From Poa pratensis (taxonomy: Eukaryota; Streptophyta; Magnoliopsida; Poales; Poaceae), in NCBI GenBank assembly GCA_947311845.1, contig CAMZMU010000041.1, positions 132,653,505 through 132,717,504 of the forward strand: DNA of 64,000 nucleotides, written 5' to 3'. Shown here piece by piece: positions 1 through 12,528 of the stretch. The number at the start of each line of letters is the position of its first letter. The stretch's first letter is position 1. The notes beneath the pieces were generated by a model that was not told the DNA's origin, did not search any database, and worked only from the letters and a program-made list of their open reading frames with translations. The translations under genes and the position numbers were made by a program.

Positions 1-45
1 TGGCAATATGAACAGATCAGCAATTCAGTATGCGTGTTTCTAATT

Positions 46-383
46 GATTTGGGCAGGGAAGGTAAACGCTCACCAGTTTCTCGCCACAAGTCAGTTTATC
101 TCGTCCCTTTCCATCAGGGCATCTTCCAGTTTGCTACATCATAGTAGATACAAACAGAACGATTATTAGACCATGCCGTTGACGAATAAGCAAATCTGGC
201 GTCGTGCACTCCTGGTTTTGGGCAGGGAAGGTAAACGCTCACCAGTTTCTCGCCACAAGTCAGTTTATCTCGTCCCTTTCCATCAGGGCATCTTCCAGTT
301 TGCTACATCATAGTAGATACAAACAGAACGATTATTAGACCATGCCGTTGACGAATAAGCAAATCTGGCGTCGTGCACTCCTG
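46..383. repeat. Tandem duplication, 169-bp unit, two copies
   Basis: A unit beginning near gggcagggaaggtaaacgc and ending gtcgtgcactcctg occurs twice head to tail, ending at 214 and at 383, with no difference that I can see by eye. It lies just beyond the stop codon of the minus-strand gene at 418-1998, so it would fall in that gene's 3' UTR or immediate downstream DNA. The identity points to a recent duplication or a local assembly duplication. Confidence 0.9.
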
Positions 384-417
384 ATTCAACTTACCATCAC
401 TCGTCTATTTTCATCCT

Positions 418-1998
418 TCAGTACTGGTAAGGTGTTCTTCTCGAGGCCGTCTGTTTTCTTTCTGGATATGCCTCTTTCAACACTTGTCTTTCCTAAAAGC
501 AGCACAAAGAGTGAATGAGCAACTGAGTGCAATCTTTGACAAAAACGAGCAATGGACAGTCATAACTCACATCAGTCCTCAGCCTAAATGGCCTCTGAAT
601 GGTTTTCTTGAGCTTTCCTCCTTGCTCTGCATTCACCTTGTTGTTCATCCTTTTAACCACCTGCATGTAGTCATGGCGGCATTTCAGTTTCCTCGTATCC
701 TACCTACAGGCTACAGCTAAACTATGGGAAACCCACATTACTGGCATCAGTTTCAGTACCTTTTGAGGAGCATTCCCATTGTTCCCCAACTGGTTCATGT
801 TTTCATCTTGCCGATTTGAGGCTTGCTCAGCCAGGTGATCACCATACGACATATTCTCCTTGTCGCCGTCGTCGTCATGGTTGTCAGGCTGCAACGGCTC
901 CACCTCCATCCGTGATCCCTGCGGCACATTCTCCTTGTCGGCTTCGTCCATTCTGTTAACTCCTAAGACTTTCTTCCCATTCTTTGGCTGCTGCACTCTC
1001 TTCGCACTCTTCACCGCCGCTGTCGTCTCTTCGCATTTCTTGGTGGTCTTCGGTGTGGACAGCTGGGACAGGTACCGGCTAGGCACCTCCCTGCACGCCA
1101 GGTTGAGCTTCTTCATCTTGGAACAGACCTCGGCCACGGGAGGAGCCTTGCTCTTCGCCGGCGTCTCCTTCTTGGGCGTGGTCAGGAACAGCGCCTTCAC
1201 CACGGCCCCCTTCATCTCTGCCGTCGCGACTGGCCCCTTCTGGTGCTTCGCGCTGAGGAACGGTTCCTGCCTCGGTCGCAGCACGGCCTTGCTGCTGGGC
1301 GTCGTCAGCGCCTTCTTCCTCGCGCTGGACGGTTCCACCCTGGCCGCCTTGGTCCGGACCGGAGAGTCTCTCAGGCTGCGGATCCCGTGACCGTTCAGCC
1401 TGGCCCTCGCCGCCTTCGCGGCCGCCTCCGTCGCCATGCTCAGCCTCGTCATCCGGGTCCTCCGCGGCTTCGCCGGCAGAGATTGAGGGAGTCTCGGTAG
1501 CATCGAGCTGCACGATATTGACAAACGGACGCGCGTCAGTCGAAATAACAGTCGGTCCAATTGAATTCAGGTCGGCGGCGAGAAGGAAAAGAAATCAGAT
1601 CATAGAAGCACGCACCTCTGGTTCCTCCTGCTGATGGCTCTCTGCAGCCTGACATTGGGGCTCCTCGCCGCCATGACCCGCATGACGAAGCTCCTGTGCA
1701 GGGCCTCCGGTCGACATGCTCGTGCCTCTGGTCGCAACCTGCGGTCACGGATCATCACCACACCGAATTTGGTGTCTTTGCGCCGCAGATTCGGTCACGA
1801 ACGCGGTGGGAAGGGGAAGTGAATCAGTGATTGCTCACCTACGCGGAGGCAGAACCAGGAGGGGTCGTCTGTGGGGCGGGCGGCGTCGGGCGCGGTGAGG
1901 TCGACGAACTTGGGCGCCTCGATGTCCTCGTAGAACACGCTGTCGTACTCCTCCAGCTCCTCCTCCTCCGCGGTGCCGAGCCTGACGGGGATCTCCAT
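418..1998 (-). CDS. Putative TPX2-like cell-cycle microtubule-associated protein, five exons, one frameshift
   Basis: Exons read on the minus strand: 1998-1839, 1738-1616, 1507-760, 660-571 and 492-418 (TGA at 420-418). All introns are GT-AG and phases agree. About 398 residues are predicted if one base is missing in exon 2. The N-terminus is acidic and carries EAPKFVDLTAPD and WFCLRVGCDQRHEH. Exon 2 then reads ALHRSFVMRVMAARSPNV, but only after a +1 shift at about 1709-1710, where GACCGG would need a third C. The middle is basic and low in complexity and has two KEN motifs (DKENVP, DKENMS), typical APC/C degrons. The C-terminus reads RPFRLRTD then ERQVLKEA, which resembles the PFRLRTDERG block of plant TPX2-like proteins. 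From memory this matches uncharacterised plant proteins annotated as cell-cycle-regulated microtubule-associated; function is inferred. The start is the first ATG before the acidic block. Confidence 0.72.
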
Positions 1999-1999
1999 C

Positions 2000-3841
2000 T
2001 GCGCTGGCTCTCGCTTGCTTTCCCGGATCTAGCTAATTGGCTAGCTCGTGAGAGCAGCGCCGGCGATGGTGTGGTACGAGGAGGAGGCTGCGGTGGTGCT
2101 CTGGCAGTGGCGAGTTGCGACGGATTTTGATTTGAGCAGGAGCGGAAGGGAAACTAGCCGTTGGAGCGGCGGGTTGTTAAAAAAAGAGTGTTTTTTTTTG
2201 AAAAAAAAAAAGTGTTGGCCGTTGGCGATGGGGTCTGAAGGTGAAACCGGGAGTAGAAGTGGTACTGATCTGGGCTTGCGAAGGGTCCCACGCGCCACTC
2301 ACGATATGGATGTCTTGTATGGACGACTGTTTAATTTGAATATGTAAACCTTACAATTTAATTTACATGTTGCTAATTTTTATTACGTGGGGCTCTTTGA
2401 TTCCTAGGATATGAAATAGAAATATGATTTCATGACACATTGAGTCCTACATGAATTGAGAACGCATGAATATGTTACTGAAATTGTTTGTTACGTCGCA
2501 GAAAAAATACATCGATTTTTGTGTAGAAGATGTGTATACCCAAGTTTCAATGGGACAAAGAAAACAATGCATGAGGTTCAACTTTATAAAAGGAATATAA
2601 TCATGCAAAACCATACAAGCTTTATATTAGCACTTCAAGCAATTTGGGAAGCTAATAAAAGACGATAGAAGTAAATTCATAAACAACGAAATAAGACAAT
2701 CACGTTGTTGTTTATTTTTCTGCAGAAAAGACGTAATCCAATATATTATCTGAAACCAGCCCTTACAAGAATAGCCTTATAATAAAAAGAAATAACGCAT
2801 AGATTGTTGAAAAGTTCGGCACCAACTTCCTTTGCGTTCCTCGATGGCGCGCTGTGAGCAAAACTCGATGCCGCTTCTGGGTCTCCGGCGTAGCAAAGCT
2901 CGTGTCAGATAAAACTTAAAAAAAAAACAGGCGCTTGTAGAAGCAGCGACTAGGAAGAGTCGTCGACGTTGACCAGAAGATGTCGGCGACCATGATCTTA
3001 AGAGATCACCGCCTCGGATAAGCTAATACTGAGGTGGGTTCGGAGATAATCCCAGCTCTGGCCAGGCGGAGATGGGGACACCAAACTCGCAAGTTTCCCG
3101 ACGAAGTTGTACCTAGCTAAGCCTCATTAGGCAGAGACGGAACTTGAGGGAATCAATACACTGCGACATCATCCCCTCCACAGAACGACGTCGCCGTAGA
3201 CATACACTTATCACGCCAGGCCTAATGCCTGATGCTCAACTTCAAACTCTAGCATGTCGACGCTCCTCTAGAAAAGAACATTTATCAGGAGTGGGCTGAC
3301 GGATCTTTATTCTCATCTTCATCGATGCCCCTTTGCCGGAGCGAAGAACTCAAAGACCCTATAGGACCAGACACGGATCCGAGGTTCCCCCACCCCGTGC
3401 CGCCTTAGAGGCCGGTGGAAAGCAGGGGAACCAACAACGGTGGCACTAGCGTCCTGAGGGTAGATGCGATCGCTTCCTGCCTTCAAGGAGTGAAGATCAC
3501 TGCCCCAACACCATGCATCATAGCTTGCATCCCTGACTTCCCATAAATCATTCTTAAGGTCATCGCTCGTATACATAGCCTGTTCAGGTTTCAGGCCTAA
3601 TAACACACTAATTTCTAGAATATTGTTGTGTTTGGCTTTTCAGCCGCAACCTGTTAGCTGACATACCACATAACATAGTTTAAAAAATAGAGAAACTAGA
3701 GATCAAACTTGGATACAGAACATAGTTTAAACTTTAAATGATACGAGAACTAGAGACCATACTTGGATATAGAGGGTAATAATACAGACACAATGTTAAA
3801 ATAACAGACTTAGCTAAATGTGGTAAAATACGAGAAATCCA
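2000..3841. other. Intergenic DNA upstream of the TPX2-like gene
   Basis: This holds the divergent upstream side of the TPX2-like gene (roughly 2000-2300, GC-rich turning to poly-A/T runs at 2176-2212) and then AT-rich sequence. No conserved protein, RNA gene or clear transposon end was recognised. The 95-codon open frame at 3319-3606 (-) has no family resemblance and is probably chance or old transposon DNA. Confidence 0.5.
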
Positions 3842-4235
3842 CTTTAGTTCCCGGGCGCATATGCTCCTGTTATGTTTTTCAAAATTAAAAAATGTGAAAA
3901 CACTTCTAAATATTTTAAAAAGAATTGGGCACAAACATATACAAATTTTTAACATTCGTGCAAAATTTTGGAAGGAAATGACATTTTCTATGGCATGTGC
4001 ATAAAAGACAAAATCTGTCACCGAAATGAGATTTAAAAATACATTTTTCAAAGCACATATTTTTTTCTTTTTTGCACATACCATAGAAAGTATTATTTCC
4101 TTCCGAAATTTTACTTGAATATTGAAAACTTGTATATGTTTGTGCCCAATTTTTACCAGATTTTTTTGAAATCTTTTCATATTTTTTTTAATTTTGAAAA
4201 ACATAACAGGAGCGTATGCACCCCGGAGCCAAAAC
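3842..4235. mobile_element. Fold-back MITE-like element with long inverted repeats
   Basis: The left arm (tcccgggcgcatatgctcct and on through gttatgtttttcaaaatt) is repeated in inverted form at the right end, so the two halves form an imperfect hairpin of nearly 400 bp. No coding capacity is seen. A related half-element, including gggcacaaacatatgcaaat and ttcggaaggaaatgac, occurs at 42742-42882. No target duplication was identified, so the superfamily is left open. Confidence 0.7.
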
Positions 4236-4324
4236 GCCTTGTCCGTAAAATACAGGCTTAGCTAAACCAACGCATTTGGAAATGGAAACCCACCTCAGTA
4301 TATACAAGTGCATCAAATTATTTA

Positions 4325-4450
4325 TCATTTCAGGGCCTTTAAAAGTAGCTGAAGGCGGGTGTCAAAGCTGGGTACAACAATTGTTCTTACACCAGCCCTT
4401 GTCAATGCTTCAGAAATATATTTAGCATCAGGTTTGACGAGCTGACATGC
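4325..4450 (-). pseudogene. Isolated terminal-exon-like segment of an unrecognised gene
   Basis: After a tcctag acceptor, 42 codons (including stop TGA at 4327-4325) read ACQLVKPDAKYISEAL and then TRAGVRTIVVPSFDTRL and end LLLKALK. The composition looks like real protein, and the open frame starts exactly at a splice acceptor. A second open stretch at about 4630-4830 (-) with MRDGLTVDRLRFDPTFF may belong to the same locus, but I could not join the two. I do not recognise the family. It may be the 3' end of a decayed gene or a captured fragment. Confidence 0.3.
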
Positions 4451-6855
4451 CTAGGAAACACAAAACTTATCAGCACTCCTAGCATGGCACTACTTATCAG
4501 CACCCTAAAAATAGGACATAAAGCCATGGTAAGTAATGTTAAGAGAGCGTATTAAACCATTAAAATGTAAAACCGCAGTAAGTCAATTGTATCTATACTC
4601 TAGATCAAACAATTGAGAAGAGAAAGGCTTCATAATATCATGGGATTCAGAAGATAGCATATCACATCATGCTTTTGGTTTATTGTCATGCACGCTAGTG
4701 GGGACTCCAGCTTGGGGCCTTCCCATGGGCGAAGTTCTTTGCTCAACTCCTGGTGCAGAAAGAAAGTAGGATCAAACCTGAGTCTATCTACTGTCAATCC
4801 ATCTCTCATTCTAAAATATACAATGTCATTTATGTTGTTATAGAAAACACTACCGCCAATTTGAATGCAAAAGGGACATGAAATGTTGATCACTGCAACC
4901 ACTTATCACTAAGATTGTCTTTGTGTTCAAACTAAAAAAGTCTGCTTGGTGTCAACTATCTACATAATATAACAGGCTATATGAGATAAAAAAAACTAGT
5001 AAGCACATTCTTCAACGTATAGTAGGAAACAAAATACAAAATATAAAATATATTCTAAACTGGTAATCACAAGTAGAATGAACTGACACAAATGTTAAAT
5101 AATTCAAGCAAGGGAAATCACTGATAACATATGCCTCACCTTATTGTCATCTCTTCATACATAAAGCAGCCAATTACAACCATGAAACATGTCCAAACCC
5201 GCAAAAGAATTCAATGATCAGAGGGAAGCTTTTTATTGCGTGAAAGAATTAATATAATAAGGCAATAAACTGAAACCATAGAAAGTTACACATCAGGTGA
5301 TAAATAGACAAAGCCTTTCACATGCTATAGATAAAGAATGGTTTTAAATCACCTGACAATCTCAAGAAAGTATCTATCATTTGATATCCCTAAAAGACGG
5401 TGTGCACATCAAAATTTATTACAGATTATTGAGACCATATCAGAAATGCATGCATTTGCTTTTACAAGTCACACGTCAACTCTCCAAAGTTGATTGTAGT
5501 TCGTTTGATCTTTCTCAAGTGACTGAGGAGGAAGTTGAGTTTTATATCCACTTTTGGCTTGTAATCTTTAGCAGTCTGCAATAAAGTGTAAGAATTAGAC
5601 CTGCAATATTTCTGTTGTACTACTCTAAGGGACGTGATATTTATGGATAAATACATCCATGATGTGTCAACGACTTATACAGTACAACATGTACAACATG
5701 CAGTGGTGTATTGGGTCACCGCAGATGCGCGTAGCACCACACGTGGTGTTGACTAGTGTGGAAGCTGACCGTCATCCCGGTGATACCACCACGCAAGTAA
5801 GTGATGCCATTGTAGTAGATGAGTTTCCATGCTATCAAAACACACAAGTCATCATAAGTTATGTACAAAGAGGAGGAAAACAAAATAAGAATTACTATCT
5901 TAGGATTTCCGAGATCCGGAACTCGGACAAAAGGTCGTTAAATCGATGGTATCATTCGTTCTTTCTAAGAAATTAGCTAGTTTTTAGGAACACCAATATA
6001 TGTTATGTACAAAGAGGAGGAAAATAAGAATTAGTACGTCAGAGACTCAACGCAGCATATCATTAGCAAAATCCATAACTTGGACAGATGGCCGGTGCTT
6101 TTGATCTCGTACATGCGTGCCTACAATGATGCTTGTTACCCATCACAATGCCACCATGCCCAATACATTGTCAAATATATCAAGCAAAGAAACACATGTT
6201 GTATTTGAGTTGTGAATAAGCGAATAGTCCTTATGGGGGCGCTTGCCCCCTCCCCTCCCCCGCCTCATCTATAGTGTTAAATCGGTAGTATCATTACTGG
6301 TTTTCAAAGAAACTAGCTAGTTATTAGGAGTATCCCTTGTCATCTACCAGATTTTTTTATTCTAACCAAAAGCACATATGAGAGATGACCGGTCGATATC
6401 CCAGACATTTGTCTGCGTGTTTCAGTGAACTCCGCCTTTAATTTGAAACAGATACGCCACAATACGGTTTGATATGTCAGGTGTGCCGGCGTATGGAGAA
6501 AGGGCATATGCCGGGGTGTGTACATGGGCCTAGATACATAGCGCATAATGGGCTGGCACATAATTTATTTGAAAAAAGCACATGTTCTCCCTTGTTACCT
6601 GCTTCGATCATGTGCGGTAATAATGATGGTGGGATATCACCTCTCGAGAAATGGCGGTGCGGTTTCGACAGAGAGATCTAATCTTCTTTCCGGCTCCAGT
6701 GGGCGAGCTTGTCGACGACGAACTACGAGATGGGCGAACTCAACGATAGTCTGGAGTTCTTTTTTGAGAAATTCGATTCACGGTATGAATTCATGGGGGA
6801 AGTTATTTGGAATTAATTGCCGTGAAGCAGCAGATTTAAGATGGCAAGAACTAAC
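4451..6855. other. Intergenic, AT-rich, no supported gene
   Basis: Only short open frames without family resemblance are present, and no complete transposon ends were recognised. The region is probably old transposon-derived DNA. Confidence 0.5.
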
Positions 6856-7010
6856 CACTAGTAGGAAATAGCTTACCAGTGGCGTGTCGATTTAGCCCCT
6901 GAGGTGTATTACACACTTCATTGGTTATGTGCCACTAGTGATAGCTACTAGGTGTGCGCGCGGTGGATGGGTGGCGCGCATGAGAGTACACCACTAATGA
7001 ACACGCGATC
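6856..7010 (+). mobile_element. Possible CACTA-type terminus
   Basis: The sequence cactagtaggaaatagctta resembles the CACTA terminal inverted repeat of grass En/Spm elements. It is followed by inverted short motifs (ccagtggcgtg, gtgccactagtgata, acaccactaatg) like subterminal repeats. No matching opposite terminus was found, so this would be a fragment. Confidence 0.3.
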
Positions 7011-7600
7011 AGGAAACTGACACACTGTCAATGTAAGCGGCCAAAGACCCAAAGGACAAAACAGAAAATTAAACAATGGCAACGAAATTTTATTAAATTT
7101 TTAGATCTATTTTGCAAATCTAAACGCCATCTAAATCTAAACCCTAGTCAAATCTCCGGTGGCGAGGAACTCGGGCGCTGCTGGGCCATCACCAACTTGG
7201 ACAGGTTTGCGATTTGATCAACCCAGTTACCGGGACTTGTGATACACAGCTTGCACCTAGATGATGTTCAACACATCCTTGATCTATGCCGGTTTTAAGT
7301 AGTGCGTGACTGCAAACTATGGTTGTCGCAGCAATATTTGGCTGTACCAGCAGTGTAATAAACCCCACCGGTTTCCCTCAAATGAAAAAAATCCTGTAAA
7401 CGTACCAATATTGTGGGAATAGCACACCGCACTAGGGCGTGGCCTAAGTTGTATTTATAATAGGAGACATGTACATGTACAAATACAAGGGTTAACCGTA
7501 TTAGGTTTAAGACTAATCTAGGACCTGTACAATATATCTAACAAATCCTGACCTTTTTCTATCCGCAACATGGCAGAACATAGGGGAGAGAGCAGCCTCA

Positions 7601-9720
7601 GAGCATCTCCAACCGGAGCCCCCAAAGCCCCCTCAAACACCCGGGCGGACAGCCTGGACAGCTTTTGGGCCAAAAACCGCCACCCAACCGCACCGCCTAT
7701 GGTCAGCCCAAACGTCCGGGCGGTCCGGCACACCCCAAAGACAGCCCATATGTAGGGCGGGTTTGGGGCCGCCCGGACGCACCCGGACGCGTTCGCCACG
7801 TCGGACCTGGCAATGCGGGCCTACCCAATTTTCCCCCTAAATCGGACGGAAACTCTTGCTTCTTCCTCTTCCTCCTCCGCTCTGTCCAGTTTGGCCGCAC
7901 CACTCTGCTCTGCCGCCGGCCCCTTCGACTGACCGCCGCCGCCCCCAAGTCACAGCGTCCGCGGCCAAGTCCTCTGCGGTCGCCGGAGCCCGTCGCCGGA
8001 GGAACCTCATATGGACGCTCCGCTCCCGGTACGTTTAGCATCGCCCGACCTGCACCTCGCTCTCAAAGTGTTTGTGTAAATGCCGGCACCGGATTTTGAT
8101 TAATTGTTCATGCATATAGCCATGGATTCTTCGTCCGACGAGGAGTACGATTACTCGGCCATGGATGAGTTGGTTTACAAGGAGTTCATCGACGGGTCCA
8201 GTGGTGAAGACATGTTTGACGACGGAGACGAGGAGGCCGCCATGTCCATGATGAGCATTCAAGAGGAAATGGAGAAGAAGGAGGATCATGTTCTCAACTT
8301 CAAGGGATCAATTAACGGACGGATCACCGTGGACCGTGACAGGCTCAAAGGCACTCGAGATCTGTATGACGATTACTTCAAGCGTCCGAAGCCGGTCTTT
8401 CATGAGGGGTTTTTTCGACGTCGGTTCTGGATGAGCTCAAGACTATTCGAGCACATACAAGAGAAAGTAACAAAGTATGATGACTATTTCAAGTTGAAGT
8501 ATGATTGCTGCGGAAAACTATCCTTCTCTCCTATGCAGAAATGCACCGCTGCTTTGAGAATGCTTGCGTATGGAAAAGCCGCAGATGCCATAGACGAGTA
8601 TGTCCGGATGGGAGAGAGTACATACATCGAGGCTATGGAGCACTTTGCATACGCCGTCGTGAAGGTGTTTGGGCCAAAATATCTGAGAGAACCTAATGCC
8701 GAGGACACCGCAAGGCTATTGGCCCTAGGAGAAGCAAGAGGATTTCCTGGTATGCTAGGTTCAGTAGATTGCATGCATTGGCAATGGAAAAACTGTCCAA
8801 CGGGTTGCGTGGGCAGTACCAAGGTCACAGCAAGGAGGCCACTATTGTACTTGAAGCTGTGGCATCTCAAGACTTGTGGATTTGGCATGTTTTTTTTGGC
8901 ATGCCCGGTTCTCACAACGATATCAATGTGCTTCAGCGCTCTCCCATATTCAAGAGGCTCTGTGATGGGGATGCTCCACCATGCAACTACACCGTCAACG
9001 GACACGACTATACCATGGGATACTATCTTGCAGATGATATCTATCCTCAGTGGGCAGCATTTGTGAAGACTATCAGTAATCCTACTGGTCCAAAAAATGT
9101 GGCTTTGCAGCTGCACATGAATCTGTTAGGAAAGATGTCGAGAGCGCATTTGGTGTGTTGCAAGCTCGTTGGGGAATAGTCCGTGGAGCCGCAATGATGT
9201 GGGATCCGGAGGTTCTATGGCAGGTCATGACTTGTTGTGTAATTTTGCACAAGATGATTGTGGAGGATGAGGGAGAAGGGGCAGCTCGCACTGATTTTGA
9301 GAATGCTGGAGAACATGTCCACCTACCTGAACAAGAAGCGGAGTATGTCATGCAATTTCTTGAGATACATCGACAACTTCGAGATGAAGTAGTGCACACC
9401 CAACTACTCAATGATCTGGTGGAGCATATGTATGTCTTCATGGGGAAGGACTGAATTTTAATTTGCAATGATTTGTGTCCGAATAATGTGAACTTTTATG
9501 TCCGACTACTTTTATTTGTTTAGATACAATTATGTTGTAATAACGTGATGTGAACTATTTATTTAGACATCAAAACTACCTCTATGATGGACGTGCATGG
9601 ATTGCATGTATTTATGTGTCAATATTAGAACATTGTGGTTGTAGGACACTAGTTTTGGGTTGTCCGGTCGGACGCGTCCGCGGACGGGGCCGAATTTGGG
9701 GCCTCCGACCGGAGATGCTC
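7601..9720 (+). mobile_element. PIF/Harbinger DNA transposon
   Basis: The element starts gagcatctccaaccggagcc and ends with the inverse (ggcctccgaccggagatgctc). It is flanked on both sides by the trinucleotide TCA (7598-7600 and 9721-9723), fitting the 3-bp target duplication of this superfamily. It is 2,120 bp long and carries one transposase gene; no second Myb-like ORF was recognised. It sits in the upstream region of the DA1-type gene, within about 300 bp of the presumed transcript start, so it could affect that promoter. Confidence 0.85.
8122..9454 (+). pseudogene. PIF/Harbinger transposase (plant transposon protein / ALP1-HARBI1-like nuclease), two frameshifts
   Basis: It begins MDSSSDEEYDYSAMDELVYK and contains the RRRFWMSSRLF block typical of this family. 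The DDE triad is recognisable: D in GSVDCMHWQW, D in GSHNDINVL, and E in KDVESAFGVLQARW. The frame breaks after NCPTG (8802-8804) and after NPTGPKN (near 9101). In each case the next frame continues the family sequence at once, and one extra G in a short G run would realign it. The third segment ends at TGA 9452-9454. The protein would cut and rejoin DNA at the element ends; as read it is inactive. The alternative to true decay is base-calling error. Confidence 0.85.
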
Positions 9721-10009
9721 TCACGCGGCCACCGCTTGCAGCCGGCGCATCTCCCCGGCGGCAGAAAGTGCCGCGAGACGAGGAGAGCACAGGACAGGAG
9801 ATCGACCTCTCTACCCCATCCCATTGGTCGCAACCAATTGACCTGACCAATGACCGCCGTTTCCTTGCAATTTCCCTCACTAAACACGCCCGCGACGCGT
9901 TCGACGCAATGCGTGGGGTTGACATCGCCGCGACCGCGACGCGGAACGGTGGCGGGCGGGCGGGTGGGAGTGAGTTAGTTTTTGCGGAGAGAGGTGTCAC
10001 CTCACCCCT

Positions 10010-11768
10010 CCTTAATTTTCTTGACTCCGCACCTACCTTCCCGTCAGTGTCACGTGTTCTTCGCTTCTCTCTCCCATCGTTTCGTTCCCCTTATCTCTTT
10101 TTCCCCAAATTCTTCTTTGAGTCTTGCGTGGAAGATCCGGCGGCCTCTCTGGCTATCTCCACTTGTCAGCTGGATCAAGAAGAAAAAGAAGCCAACAGAC
10201 AGAAGATCTTTGTTGAATTACTGGCTCTTGGTGAGTTCCTACGGAGCTACTTGTGCTCTTCTTCTCTTGGTAAATTAGGATGACATTCGATGGTTTCCAT
10301 GATGATTTTACCAATTTCTGCGAACACTCGGAGGTTATTTTGGTTGCGCTTGTCCTTTTCTGGGGTTGAATTGTAAGCTAATAAGGTAACTTTGGTGCTT
10401 TGCTTTGTGAGGACTGGCACATTGACCTGTTTCTGTTCAAATGCAGGAGTTGAGAGTGTGGTGAGCGGGAGCATCAGAAGGGGTTGTCTTCAGTGATCTC
10501 TATATGTCGCCAGTGAATCTTCTTCGATGAGGATTGTGCTCCCGTTGGACTGAGATCCAGGTATTTATGCCACCATTTTTGCCGTTTTGCTGCACGCCAT
10601 CATCACTGCACAAGAAACACTCGGCACAGACACTCACCATGACACCATCCACATATTACTAAACTAAAGTCGCATAGAGCCGCATTGACCGTAATATCCC
10701 ACATCCTACAAATACCACATAAGATAGCATCGAAATCTTTGAAATGCTGCATTAGCTACTCCAAGTATCTGTCTAAGGCATGACATCAGCTGACTCTTCA
10801 TCCTGCTACATGGGATGGCGATTGTTGATGTGGAGGAGAGAGAATAGAACTCACTCTTAGTTAAGACTCAGACTCTAGGAGTAACAAAAAAATTATGAAT
10901 CAACGTCATTGCCTTTGTACGCCCATCCCACTTAATGCTAACTCTTTGACCTATTGTATGAGTTGTTTGCTGTCGATTGAACACTGGTTAACTCATCTTT
11001 GTGGATACCCTAAGGCCCTTTTATCCACGTTAATGCCGTCCTTTTTAAGGATGGCCAATTTCATTATAAAAAATTATGTCCTTGTTATAATGCCCTGTTT
11101 TGGTCCATTAGGATCTGATTGTTGGTGAAGCAGGAACTTATTTTAACCATTGCTTGTCGGTGATTATCTTTTTCATGATTAAAAAAACATTTTCCATCTC
11201 AATTTAAATCCACTCGAGGCTTTGAAGGCTTCCTGAGGCGAGGAGTTGATCACATGAGCAATTCTGATTTATGCTAGAATTCCTTTCCCCTTGGAAGATG
11301 CCCCATGTATTTTCTGGTGCTATTAGTTTGAACCGATGATACGTACTGTAATTGCAGCATGATGTAGTTTGGTTGCCACACAGCCTGATTAATTGTTTTT
11401 AGCTGAACTGCATGTGGATTTTGCATCATCAAAATTTCCGAGAGGGTTTTCATGTATATTAGATGTCCGATATATGTTGAATTATCATGTTCAATTGTTG
11501 GTACCAATTTTCTATGTAAAGACTCCCAATTATATTTGCCTCTATTAGTTTTTGTCACCCGCAAAGGAAATATATGAAGCTGATATCAATTTTCATCTAT
11601 GACCTCAGAGGAAAACAAGCACTTCACAAAGCTGTGGAGACTGGATACGTGGTGTGGTGGTCGTCTTCTTGAAGTTCCTTGTGGTTCATTCATATAACAT
11701 CACATAGGGAAGGTCCAGCGCCATCTTTATTTTGCTGAGTTCAAGGTCGCTGGCTTGCCTTCCCTAAG
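10010..11768 (+). other. Probable 5' leader exons of the DA1-type gene
   Basis: Three segments bounded by good splice signals lie upstream of the coding start: a first exon ending at 10230 (ctcttg then gtgagt), 10447-10560 (after atgcag, before gtattt) and 11609-11768 (after ctcag, before gtaaga). None holds a conserved reading frame, so they would be untranslated. The transcript start near 10010 is a guess from base composition. They lie about 0.3 kb downstream of the Harbinger element. Confidence 0.4.
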
Positions 11769-12528
11769 GTAAGAAGCCATGGCTTTCTCTTACTGATGCT
11801 CCAGTGTTATTCTGAGTTTTCTTTTCCATTATTTGATAGCTTTGAAAGCTTATGTTGATATTTCCACAAACATGAGTCGGTTGCGTCACTCGTTCACTCT
11901 CAGATTGATAATGGATCATTATGCCTTTTTTTATTTACCTAATAACATTCCGTTCCAACACAAATCTCACCTAGTTTTTTGCTTGTAGTACTTAATAAAT
12001 ATTATGTGGGCGATTGTCTAGGAACATGGCACAACTTTTGACTATGTATTTCCTAAACTCAATAATTGAAAATCACTTCCAAAAGGAACTAATTTCTCTA
12101 GGTACATGAAGGATTTTTTTGGGAACATCGCATGGGAAGATATGATTACGCACCTAGTATAAAGTATTGAACAGATTTGAAGCAATAGTCACAAATATTT
12201 TAGTAACAACTGCATTATTTGTTTCCTAGAATGTCAGTGTCTACTATTGAAATCTATAGTCCATAGGAGTAACAATGAAAATGAACAAATGAGATACTAA
12301 AGGAGATGCAGGATTACAACTTTAAATTTACTTCCTCTCACAAATGGATTATAATGCAAAGAAGGAGCTCATCTGCAGGTTCCTCTTAGTTTATTTCTTC
12401 ATGAATTTACTTTCCACTGCAGGCAGAAGGATCTTCATATTCAGGTGAACAAAATGGATCGTCGTCGTCCAAAGGATCGTCGTCATCGGGTGAACAAAAT
12501 GGATCTTCATCCTCCAATAAAAAAATAC

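Noticed and set aside
700..1560. A single 286-codon gene on the minus strand
   Set aside because: Only 760-1507 is exon; the first residues and the last residues of this open frame are intron sequence, as shown by splice signals and by continuation of the family motif in exons 660-571 and 492-418.
3319..3606. 95-codon frame on the minus strand
   Set aside because: No family resemblance, no splice or promoter context.
7601..9720. Harbinger-derived domesticated gene
   Set aside because: Intact ends and target duplication plus broken frame indicate an ordinary transposon, not a host gene.
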